From contig DATDKZ010000155.1 of the NCBI GenBank assembly GCA_036519575.1, forward strand, positions 1 through 7,670: a DNA stretch of 7,670 nt. The letters are read 5' to 3'. The first letter of the stretch is position 1. Every line of letters starts with the position of its first letter. Both the position numbers and the translations under genes were made by a program. The notes under the pieces were generated by a model. The model ran no database searches, was not told the DNA's origin, and saw only the letters and a program-made list of their open reading frames with translations. The DNA is from AC-69 sp036519575 (lineage in GTDB: Bacteria; Actinomycetota; UBA4738; HRBIN12). This document shows positions 1 through 5,612 of the stretch, in pieces.

Positions 1-1209
1 CGGATCCTGCCATCGATAAAGGCAAACAACGCGCTCGCCCTCTGGCGCATCCTGGCTCGAGAAGGCGTCGGATGCGACACGTTCGGACCCGGAGAACTGC
101 ACGCCGCGCTGGCGAGCGGCATACACCCTGATTGGATCTCCGTGAACGGATCGGTGAAGGACGCGGACCTGATCGAGCGAGCAGTAGCGGTGGGCGCCAA
201 GATCACGCTGGACGCCGCGCGAGAGCTCGACCTCGTCCTCACCGCCGCACGGGCTCTGGGGCGGCGCGCCACGGTGCGGTTCCGGGTGCGACCCGACTAC
301 GAGGACCTGACACAGCCGAGCGACTTCCCCCACGATGAGGTTTCGATCAGGGAGGTCGCACGGACCTACAAACCCGGGATCCCCACCGAGGAGCTCATAC
401 CGCTCGGAAGGCGGGCGCTCGCTAGCGACCTCCTCGACGTCGCCGGTGTCCACGTGCATCTGGGCCGGCACCGCCGCGAACTCGACATGTGGCGAGGCAT
501 GGTGCGGGCCTACGTTCGTCTGATCGCCAGGATCAGCAAGGCATGGGATGGGTGGCGCCCGCGCGAGATCGACGTGGGAGGAGGCTATGCCAGCTCGCGC
601 GACCCGACGGGACGCTTGCTCGGCCGGCTCGCCGATCGAGACCCGGAGGATCGTTCGCCGGCCATCGACGAAGTCGCCGAGGCCATGACCTCCGCCCTCC
701 GAAGCGAGCTGATCGGCCAGGGGGTGGATCCGCAAGGGATCGCGCTGGAGGTCGAGCCGGGGCGGAGCCTGTTCTCCGATGTTGGTATCCACCTGGCCAT
801 GGTCCGCAACCTCAAGCACGAGAGCGTCCCCGAACCGTTCACGTGGGTCGAGACCGACACCACCGAGATGTTCCTTCCCGACTCGCTGATCGAACACAGT
901 CGATGGACGGTGCTGGTGGCGAACCGAGCCGACCGGCCCTCCAGGCAGATGGCCGACGTCGTGGGCATGAGCTGCGGGTTCGACGTCATCGTCCCGCAGG
1001 CCCAGCTTCCCGAGGTGGCCGTCGGCGACGTTCTCGCCTTCCTGGATACCGGGGCGTACCAGGAGGTGGTCTCTTCGAACTTCAACGCGCTGCCCAGGCC
1101 GGCCACCCTGCTCGTTCACGGCGGTGAGGCCGAGATCATCAAGCGAGCCGAGACGATCAAGGACGTGTTTGCCCGTCACATCGTTCCCGACCGGCTCGCG
1201 GGGGACTGA
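1..1209 (+). CDS. PLP-dependent decarboxylase, diaminopimelate/ornithine decarboxylase family (5' end off window)
   Basis: The reading frame is open from base 1, so the N-terminus is missing; 402 residues are visible, and the family is usually about 420-450. It is a fold-type III (alanine-racemase-like barrel) amino acid decarboxylase. Visible landmarks, numbered from the first visible residue: SIKANN at 5-10 with the PLP Schiff-base lysine K7; GELHAAL near 38; KPGIP at 124-128; HVHLG at 151-155; the phosphate-binding GGGYA at 193-197; EPGRS at 252-256; the active-site cysteine C325; DTGAY at 349-353; then SSNFNALPRP. These match diaminopimelate decarboxylase (lysine biosynthesis) in order. 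However, the usual CESxD motif reads CGFD, one residue shorter and without the Glu, and the DGGMNDLxRPALY block is replaced by a divergent stretch (about 286-297). Lysine biosynthesis is therefore possible but not safe, and decarboxylation of another amino acid or polyamine precursor is a real alternative. It leads an apparent operon, with the next gene 6 bases downstream. Family call strong; substrate unknown. Confidence 0.88.
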   Translation, partial: RILPSIKANNALALWRILAREGVGCDTFGPGELHAALASGIHPDWISVNGSVKDADLIERAVAVGAKITLDAARELDLVLTAARALGRRATVRFRVRPDYEDLTQPSDFPHDEVSIREVARTYKPGIPTEELIPLGRRALASDLLDVAGVHVHLGRHRRELDMWRGMVRAYVRLIARISKAWDGWRPREIDVGGGYASSRDPTGRLLGRLADRDPEDRSPAIDEVAEAMTSALRSELIGQGVDPQGIALEVEPGRSLFSDVGIHLAMVRNLKHESVPEPFTWVETDTTEMFLPDSLIEHSRWTVLVANRADRPSRQMADVVGMSCGFDVIVPQAQLPEVAVGDVLAFLDTGAYQEVVSSNFNALPRPATLLVHGGEAEIIKRAETIKDVFARHIVPDRLAGD

Positions 1210-1215
1210 CGCGGG

Positions 1216-1965
1216 ATGGGAACCCGGCTGACAGGGAAGGTCGCCCTGATCTCCGGCGGGGCACGGGGCCAGGGGGCGGCGCACGCCGGCCGCTTCGTGG
1301 ATGAGGACGCGGCCGTTGTTCTTGGGGACCTCTTGGATCAGGAAGGCGAGGCCAGGGCCCGCGAGCTCCGGGAGGGCGGCGGCCGGGCCGAGTATCTCCA
1401 CCTCGATGTGACCCGCGCCGAGGACTGGGAGGCCGCCGTCCGAATGGCCGAGGAGCGATTCGGATCGTTGAACGTCCTCGTGAACAACGCCGGCATCATC
1501 AGCGAGGGCGGCGCCGTGGACGAGGACGAGCGAACGTGGCAGCGCGTGATCGCCGTCAACCAGACCGGCGTCTTCCTGGGGATGAAGCACGCCGTCCCGG
1601 CGATGCGACGGGCGGGGGGCGGCTCGATCGTGAACATCGCGTCCACGTTGGGGGTGGTGGGAGCAGAGGACTACATCGCCTACCAGGCGAGCAAGGGAGC
1701 AGTCCGCCAGATGACCAAGAGCGCCGCCCTGTCCTACGTGGGCGACGGGATCAGGGTGAACACGATATGTCCGGGGTTCATCACCACCCCGATGACCGAT
1801 GCGCTGGGCGAGGAGATCCACGAACACGACGTCAGGATGACGCCGTTGGGCCGCCCGGGAAGGCCGATCGAGGTCTCGCACGCGGTCGTGTTCCTCGCGT
1901 CGGATGAGGCATCGTTCATTACGGGCGCGGAGTTGTTCGTGGACGGCGGGTACCTGGCCCAATGA
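1216..1965 (+). CDS. Short-chain dehydrogenase/reductase (classical SDR, NAD-type)
   Basis: A 249-residue classical SDR, normal length, complete. It is a cytosolic Rossmann oxidoreductase that interconverts an alcohol and a ketone. Motifs seen: nucleotide loop SGGARGQG at 13-20 (Ser in place of the usual Thr); D38 at the end of the second strand, which by family rule favours NAD(H) over NADP(H); NNAG at 90-93; catalytic N115, S143, Y156 and K160 (YQASK); PG at 186-187; and the C-terminal TGAELFVDGG segment. The overall pattern resembles hydroxysteroid/levodione-type dehydrogenases, but SDR substrates cannot be read from sequence. The ATG lies 6 bases after the decarboxylase stop with only a weak G-rich Shine-Dalgarno, so translation is probably coupled. 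It likely oxidises or reduces an intermediate of the same pathway (inference). Confidence 0.93.
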   Translation: MGTRLTGKVALISGGARGQGAAHAGRFVDEDAAVVLGDLLDQEGEARARELREGGGRAEYLHLDVTRAEDWEAAVRMAEERFGSLNVLVNNAGIISEGGAVDEDERTWQRVIAVNQTGVFLGMKHAVPAMRRAGGGSIVNIASTLGVVGAEDYIAYQASKGAVRQMTKSAALSYVGDGIRVNTICPGFITTPMTDALGEEIHEHDVRMTPLGRPGRPIEVSHAVVFLASDEASFITGAELFVDGGYLAQ

Positions 1966-1999
1966 CCGCCGTCTCCAGACGCGAAAAGGTGGAGGACGC

Positions 2000-2458
2000 A
2001 TGCGTGTGAAGGGCCTGGACCACGTGTCCGTCACATGTGCGGATCTCGACGCCTCGATTCGGTTCTACCGAGACCTTCTGCTCCTGCCGTTCCGAGCCCA
2101 AGGGGAGGGGGATGAGCCGTGGCTTGCTCAGATGACCGGGCTGGCGGGGGCGAGGATCCGGTGGGCCGAGCTCGACCTCGGAGCGGGGCGGATCCTCGAG
2201 CTGGTCGAGTTCCTGGAACCACGCGGCGAGCACGTGGACGGCGATCTGAACACCCCCGGACGCGGCCATATCGGGCTCGAGGTGGAGGGGATCGAGGATC
2301 TGCTCGCGTCGCTCTCTGCGGCAGGCGTTCAGCTCCGGTCTGAGCCGGTTCGACTGACCGAGCCGGGAGAATGGTTCGGCGTCCGAAGTATGTACGTGGA
2401 GGACCCCGACGGCACGCTGATCGAGCTCGTCGACCGGTCCGATCGGACCAGCGGGTGA
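2000..2458 (+). CDS. VOC/glyoxalase-superfamily metalloprotein
   Basis: A 152-residue protein with two paired beta-alpha-beta-beta-beta modules of the vicinal oxygen chelate fold. Module 1 starts GLDHVSVTCADLD (about 5-17); module 2 starts GHIGLEVEGIEDL (89-101) and ends EDPDGTLIELV (134-144). The four expected metal positions are filled: H8, E68, H90 and E142. This set fits lyases, epimerases and dioxygenases of the superfamily, such as methylmalonyl-CoA epimerase-like or glyoxalase I-like proteins, rather than metal-free resistance proteins. The start at 2000 is chosen over an upstream in-frame ATG at 1904 because the fold begins here, GGAGG at 1991-1995 sits 4 bases upstream, and the earlier start would overlap the SDR by 62 bases. 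It is 34 bases after the SDR gene and in the same likely operon. The reaction is unknown. Confidence 0.9.
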   Translation: MRVKGLDHVSVTCADLDASIRFYRDLLLLPFRAQGEGDEPWLAQMTGLAGARIRWAELDLGAGRILELVEFLEPRGEHVDGDLNTPGRGHIGLEVEGIEDLLASLSAAGVQLRSEPVRLTEPGEWFGVRSMYVEDPDGTLIELVDRSDRTSG

Positions 2459-2462
2459 GGGG
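2457..2462 (+). promoter_or_regulatory. Shine-Dalgarno of the XRE-cupin gene, overlapping the VOC stop codon
   Basis: GAGGGG begins on the second base of the VOC gene's TGA (2456-2458) and lies 10 bases before the ATG at 2473. Ribosomes terminating on the VOC gene would sit on this site, so regulator synthesis is probably tied to translation of the gene before it. This supports 2473 over longer in-frame extensions into the VOC gene. Confidence 0.55.
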
Positions 2463-2472
2463 ATCCTCGGGC

Positions 2473-3048
2473 ATGGCCAAGCCCGCAGAGGCGAACCAGC
2501 AGCACGGCCCGCCGATCGGTTCGAAGCTCCGCGCCGCCCGACGACACCGCGGCTTGACCATTTCACAGCTCGCTGCGGAGACCAACCTCTCCGGTGGCTT
2601 CATCAGCCTGCTCGAGCGCGACGAGACGAGCGCCTCGGTGGGAACGTTGTTCAGGATCTGCGGGGCGCTCGGGATCCGGATCGGATCTCTCTTCGAGGAG
2701 AACCGCACGAACCTGGTCCGTGGACAGGAGCGGCCTTCCGCGAACTTCGGCGGTTACGGGGTGGAAGACGAACTCCTCACACCGGGTTGGGAACGTTCAC
2801 TCCAGGTGATCGAATCCCGGATCGAGCCGGGCGGCCGCAGCGGCGACGAGCCACACGGCTTCGAGGCCGATGCTGAGCTGATCTACGTCCTTCGGGGTCG
2901 GCTGAACGTCGCGATGCAGGAGGAAGTGCATCGACTGCGCACCGGCGACGCGCTGCTGATCGTGCCCCGCGAGCCGCACGCTTGGTGGAACCCATCCGCC
3001 TCCCGATCCGCCACCGTGCTCTGGATCATCACCCCAACGTCCGTGTAG
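2473..3048 (+). CDS. XRE-family transcription regulator with C-terminal cupin domain
   Basis: A 191-residue DNA-binding regulator. Residues about 16-74 form a Cro/C1-type helix-turn-helix (IGSKLRAARRHRGLTISQLA, then SGGFISLLERDETSASVGTLF). Residues about 108-190 form a small-molecule-binding cupin: H128 and E135 in the first motif, and G158...P165...H169-x3-N173 in the second. This two-domain layout is that of PuuR-like regulators, where the cupin senses a metabolite, often an amine or amino acid derivative (established for the family). The start is set at 2473 because GAGGGG at 2457-2462 gives a Shine-Dalgarno 10 bases upstream. That ribosome site overlaps the TGA of the VOC gene, suggesting translational coupling. 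As the last gene of the four-gene set it probably controls its own operon (inference); the operator would lie upstream of the window. Its stop is 7 bases from the convergent tRNA gene. Confidence 0.92.
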   Translation: MAKPAEANQQHGPPIGSKLRAARRHRGLTISQLAAETNLSGGFISLLERDETSASVGTLFRICGALGIRIGSLFEENRTNLVRGQERPSANFGGYGVEDELLTPGWERSLQVIESRIEPGGRSGDEPHGFEADAELIYVLRGRLNVAMQEEVHRLRTGDALLIVPREPHAWWNPSASRSATVLWIITPTSV

Positions 3049-3055
3049 ACGCTAG

Positions 3056-3128
3056 TGGGCCGGGCGGGATTCGAACCCGCGGCACGAGGGTTAAAAGCCC
3101 CCTGCTCTGACCACTGAGCTACCGGCCC
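3056..3128 (-). tRNA. tRNA-Lys (anticodon UUU)
   Basis: Read on the - strand, this folds into a complete 73-base class I tRNA. The acceptor GGGCCGG pairs with CCGGCCC. The D arm is GCTC/GAGC with loop AGTGGTCA. The anticodon arm is GGGGG/CCCTC, one G-U pair, around loop CTTTTAA. The variable loop is 5 bases (GTGCC), and the T arm is GCGGG/CCCGC around TTCGAAT. The anticodon TTT is at bases 3093-3095 (complement), giving lysine. The discriminator base is A. No CCA is encoded: the bases after the discriminator read CTAG, so the CCA must be added by tRNA nucleotidyltransferase. The gene faces the XRE-cupin gene, with only 7 bases between the regulator's stop and the tRNA 3' end. Confidence 0.97.
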
Positions 3129-3135
3129 CGCCGGA

Positions 3136-3141
3136 AGTCTA
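3136..3141 (-). promoter_or_regulatory. Possible -10 box of the tRNA-Lys gene
   Basis: On the - strand TAGACT (TANNNT pattern) lies 7 bases before the mature 5' end of the tRNA. It would start transcription at or next to the first tRNA base, leaving little or no 5' leader. No convincing -35 hexamer is visible at 16-18 bases spacing, so this is a weak call. Confidence 0.3.
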
Positions 3142-3159
3142 CGGTGGGAACTTGACCTG

Positions 3160-3194
3160 CCTCCTGGCCGTCCAAGGGCCGACCAGGAAGGAGG
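3160..3194 (+). promoter_or_regulatory. Hairpin that can mask the SIMPL gene's Shine-Dalgarno
   Basis: The strong Shine-Dalgarno AAGGAGG at 3188-3194, 7 bases before the ATG at 3202, is preceded by a complementary segment. TCCTGG (3162-3167) pairs perfectly with CCAGGA (3183-3188). CC at 3160-3161 can pair with GG at 3190-3191 across a one-base bulge. The inner arm adds four more pairs with two mismatches up to the small loop at 3174-3176. Alternatively CCTCC (3160-3164) pairs directly with GGAGG (3190-3194). Either fold would hide part of the ribosome site in an RNA that includes this leader. Whether it forms in the cell is unknown, and no promoter was firmly placed upstream. Confidence 0.4.
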
Positions 3195-3201
3195 CCTCTC
3201 G

Positions 3202-3924
3202 ATGAAGGCCAAGGTGTCATGGGGCGCGGCCGGGCTCGTGCTCGGGCTCGTCGCCGCCCTTACGCTCCCCTCGCTCGCCCAATCCTCGTCCCCTTCGCCG
3301 GGGACCGGCGGCGCCGGCAGGACGGTCACGGTGACCGGGTCCGCCACGATCCGCTCCGCTCCCGACGAGGCGGTCGTCTCGCTCGGTGTCCAGACCCAGG
3401 CCCCGACCGCACAGGGATCCCTTCAGCAGAACGCGTCTCGGATGAACGAAGTGATGAAGGCGATCCTCGGCGACGGGGTGAAGTCGGCCGACATCGCCAC
3501 GGCGTGGGTGAACCTGTACCCGAACTACGACAGCGGCGGGAGGGCCATCGTGTCGTATTCGGCGCAGAACCAGGTCGACGTCAACGTCCGCGACCTGTCG
3601 AACGTCGGCCCGATTATCGACGACGCGGTGGGCGCCGGGGCGAACCTCTCGAATGGCATCCAGTTCCAGCTCTCCGACCAGAACCAGGGCGTGGAGCGGG
3701 CGCTGGCGGAAGCCGTCGCTAACGCGCGGGTCAAGGCCGAGGCGCTGGTCTCCGCGAGCGACGCCTCACTCGGCTCGGTCGTCACCATCACCGAGGGCAC
3801 GACACCCCAGTATCCGCCCATCCCGTTCGCAGCCGACGCCGGCCGGGCGGAAGCCTCGACCCCGATCTCCCCGCCGACCCTGGAGACCCAGGTGACCGTG
3901 ACCGTTGTCTGGTCCCTCGTCTAG
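3202..3924 (+). CDS. Exported SIMPL (DUF541) domain protein
   Basis: A 240-residue secreted protein. An N-terminal signal peptide has K2/K4, a hydrophobic core at about 7-23 and a likely cleavage after SLA (26|27). A Ser/Pro/Gly-rich linker follows (28-39), with no lipobox cysteine. The SIMPL/DUF541 domain fills about 40-240. It starts with RTVTVTGSATIRSAPDEAVV (40-59), continues through the helix QNASRMNEVMKAI and LSNVGPIIDDAVGAGANLSNGIQF, has the AxxNARVKAEAL helix (about 170-182), and closes with LETQVTVTVVWSLV. These are the typical family landmarks (oxidative-stress-defence/BP26-like proteins); the biochemical role is not known. The start is supported by AAGGAGG 7 bases upstream. The gene stands alone: divergent from tRNA-Lys and convergent with nadE, whose 3' end it overlaps by 3 bases. 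Confidence 0.92.
   Translation: MKAKVSWGAAGLVLGLVAALTLPSLAQSSSPSPGTGGAGRTVTVTGSATIRSAPDEAVVSLGVQTQAPTAQGSLQQNASRMNEVMKAILGDGVKSADIATAWVNLYPNYDSGGRAIVSYSAQNQVDVNVRDLSNVGPIIDDAVGAGANLSNGIQFQLSDQNQGVERALAEAVANARVKAEALVSASDASLGSVVTITEGTTPQYPPIPFAADAGRAEASTPISPPTLETQVTVTVVWSLV
3921..3924. other. Shared CTAG: overlapping stop codons of convergent genes
   Basis: The SIMPL gene ends with TAG at 3922-3924 on the + strand. The nadE gene ends with TAG read on the - strand from 3923 to 3921. Both stops come from the palindrome CTAG, so the two coding regions overlap tail to tail with no intergenic space. Any terminator must lie inside the opposing gene. Confidence 0.95.
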
Positions 3925-5561
3925 CGCGGAGGGCGCCGGTACCGGTTCGTGATGGGCATCCGCCGGTCCCGGCCGAACGCCTTCGGCGTGATCTTGACGC
4001 CCGGGGGAGCCTGTCGCCGCTTGTACTCGGCCCCGTCGATCCAGCTCACCACCCGATCGACGAGGTCACGGTCGAACCCGGCGGCCACGATGTCCTCCGG
4101 GGAGCGATCCTCCTCGACGTACGCTTCGATGATCGGATCGAGCACCTGGTACGGAGGCAACGTGTCCGTGTCCTTCTGGTTCGGCCTGAGCTCCGCCGAG
4201 GGCGGCTTGTCGATGACCCGTTGTGGGATGAGCGGCGCTCCACCCTGGGCGTTTCGCCACTCGACCAGCTCGTAGACGAGGGTCTTCGGCACATCCTTGA
4301 TGGGGGCGAACCCGCCGGCCATGTCGCCGTACAGCGTCGAGTAGCCTACCGCGTACTCGCTCTTGTTCCCCGTCGCCAGGACCATGGCGCCGAACTTGTT
4401 CGACAACGCCATCAACAGGTTGCCGCGGATACGGGCCTGGAGGTTCTCCTCGGCGACGCCCTCGGTCGTGTCCCGGAACGTGTCCTCCAGCGCGGAAAGG
4501 TAGGACTTGAAGACCTCGTCGATCCGGACCTCGTCGATCCGGATCCCCAGGCGCCGCGCAACCTCCATGGCGTCCTCCACGCTTTCGGCCGAGGAGTACG
4601 GCGACGGCATCGTCATGGCCCGTACCGCCTGCGCGCCGAGCCCGTCCGACGCGACGGTGGCGGTCAGCGCCGAGTCGATCCCGCCCGACAGGCCCACCAG
4701 CACCTCGGTGAAGCCGTTCTTTCGCACGTAGTCGCCCGTCCCCACCACCAGCGCTCCATAGACCTCCTCCGGCCCCTCGGGCCACCGGCGAGCCTCACCC
4801 TCGGCGGCGGCGGACCACCGGCCGCCCTGGAGCCGCTGGAGGTCCACCACCAGGAGATCCTCCTGGAACATCGCGGCACGGTGGGCCAGCTCTCCCTGCG
4901 GCGAAACGACCATGCTGCCGCCGTCGAAGACCAGCTCGTCCTGTCCGCCGATGGCGTTCACGTACACGATCCAGGCCCCGGTCTGCCGAGCCCGGTCCCG
5001 GCAGATGTCCAGACGTTCGGCGATCTTGTGACGGTGGTACGGGGAGCCGTTGATGTTCAGCACCAGCGGGACGTGGCTCCGGGCATAGTCGTCAAACGGC
5101 GGTCCGGGTGCCCACGCGTCCTCGCATACCGAGATGCCGAGATCCGAGGAGGCGACCCGGACGGTGCACCCGGCCAGGCCCGGGACGAAGTACCGCTTCT
5201 CGTCGAAGACCCCGTAGTTCGGCAGCTTCACCTTGTGGTAGCGAGCCTCGATCGCCCCCGCGTGGAGGAGCGCCGCGGCGTTGTGGATCCCTGCGTCGCT
5301 CCGGTCCACGAATCCGGTGATCACGGCGCATCCGCCGGCCGACCGTCGAGCCAGCTCCTCCAGCGCCTCCAGGTTGTCGTCGATGAACGTCCGCCGAAGG
5401 ACCAGGTCCTCGGGCGGGTAGCCGGTGATTGCGAGCTCCGGGAAGCAGATCAGATCCGCGCCCGCCTCCGTGGCCCGGGCCGCCCAGGCCGACATGGTGT
5501 CGACGTTCCCGTCGAGATCTCCGACCGTCGTGTTGATCTGGCCGAGTGCGATGCGAACCAT
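3921..5561 (-). CDS. nadE: Glutamine-dependent NAD+ synthetase
   Basis: A 546-residue cytosolic enzyme that makes NAD+ from deamido-NAD+ and ATP, using ammonia from glutamine; last step of NAD synthesis. The N-terminal nitrilase-type glutaminase (about 1-250) shows the Glu-Lys-Cys triad: E42 in FPELAITGYPPED, K112 in HKVKLPN, C146 in SVCEDAW. The C-terminal synthetase (about 265-546) has the ATP pyrophosphatase loop SGGIDS (292-297), then ATGNKSEYAVGYSTLYGDMAG (396-416) and the tail KRRQAPPGVKITPKAFGRDRR. The length matches the short glutamine-dependent class (about 540-560 residues), not the roughly 680-residue mycobacterial type. The start at 5561 fits the conserved opening MVRIALGQINTTVGDL; a TTG at 5582 would add seven unlike residues. 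No Shine-Dalgarno is visible, but a -10-like TACGCT sits 6 bases upstream, suggesting a leaderless mRNA. The synthetase part holds a perfect 15-base tandem repeat. Confidence 0.97.
   Translation of the reverse strand: MVRIALGQINTTVGDLDGNVDTMSAWAARATEAGADLICFPELAITGYPPEDLVLRRTFIDDNLEALEELARRSAGGCAVITGFVDRSDAGIHNAAALLHAGAIEARYHKVKLPNYGVFDEKRYFVPGLAGCTVRVASSDLGISVCEDAWAPGPPFDDYARSHVPLVLNINGSPYHRHKIAERLDICRDRARQTGAWIVYVNAIGGQDELVFDGGSMVVSPQGELAHRAAMFQEDLLVVDLQRLQGGRWSAAAEGEARRWPEGPEEVYGALVVGTGDYVRKNGFTEVLVGLSGGIDSALTATVASDGLGAQAVRAMTMPSPYSSAESVEDAMEVARRLGIRIDEVRIDEVFKSYLSALEDTFRDTTEGVAEENLQARIRGNLLMALSNKFGAMVLATGNKSEYAVGYSTLYGDMAGGFAPIKDVPKTLVYELVEWRNAQGGAPLIPQRVIDKPPSAELRPNQKDTDTLPPYQVLDPIIEAYVEEDRSPEDIVAAGFDRDLVDRVVSWIDGAEYKRRQAPPGVKITPKAFGRDRRMPITNRYRRPPR
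4513..4542 (-). repeat. Perfect 15-bp tandem duplication inside nadE
   Basis: Two adjacent identical 15-base units (4513-4527 and 4528-4542; + strand ACCTCGTCGATCCGG) encode RIDEV twice, residues 341-350 of NadE, in the synthetase domain. The repeat keeps frame. The usual spacing between the LGI strand and the following F-x-x-x-L helix appears unchanged, so this may be sequence convergence within a normal-length region rather than an insertion. Confidence 0.9.
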
Positions 5562-5567
5562 GGAGAG

Positions 5568-5573
5568 AGCGTA
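5568..5573 (-). promoter_or_regulatory. Likely -10 box for leaderless nadE transcript
   Basis: On the - strand TACGCT (TANNNT) ends 6 bases before the nadE ATG. This is the spacing expected when transcription starts on the A of the start codon, a common arrangement in actinobacteria. No Shine-Dalgarno lies upstream of the ATG, in agreement. A weak -35 candidate TTCACC (5590-5595, - strand) is 16 bases further upstream, matching 4 of 6 consensus bases. Confidence 0.5.
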
Positions 5574-5612
5574 GCCGGGCAAGCCAGGAGGTGAACGCCC
5601 GCTCGGGCTGCC

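Noticed and set aside
489..1127. 212-codon + strand frame inside the decarboxylase gene
   Set aside because: Arg/Gly-rich translation typical of an off-frame reading; the decarboxylase frame carries all family motifs.
1904..1999. Longer start for the VOC gene at 1904
   Set aside because: The extra 32 residues overlap the SDR gene and are not VOC-like, and the ATG at 2000 has a GGAGG site just upstream.
2161..2168. Short match (GTGGGCCG) to the flank of the tRNA-Lys 3' end, as a possible attachment-site copy
   Set aside because: Only eight bases in GC-rich coding sequence; expected by chance and lacking the T-arm sequence an att repeat would share.
2031..2708. 225-codon - strand open frame across the VOC and XRE-cupin genes
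   Set aside because: It spans two well-supported + strand genes and their junction, is Arg/Pro/Ser-rich low-complexity, and has no motif of its own.
3936..3945. CCGGTACCGG palindrome near the 3' end of nadE, considered as a terminator
   Set aside because: A 10-base palindrome without loop or T-run cannot act as an intrinsic terminator; it is explained by the coding sequence for the Arg/Tyr-rich tail.
5562..5582. TTG start for nadE seven codons upstream (5582)
   Set aside because: No ribosome site precedes it (the strand there reads CCTCCT), the added residues are not family-like, and the ATG at 5561 matches the conserved N-terminus with a -10 box 6 bases away.
4221..5594. Long (457-codon) + strand open frame antisense to nadE
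   Set aside because: The opposite strand encodes an intact, motif-complete NAD synthetase. The antisense frame is the usual product of high GC in third codon positions and shows no recognisable domain.
5586..5594. AGGAGGTGA on the + strand, a perfect match to the anti-Shine-Dalgarno
   Set aside because: It lies in the gap between two - strand genes, and the nearest + strand start codons lead only into frames antisense to the HHE-like gene. Most likely chance.
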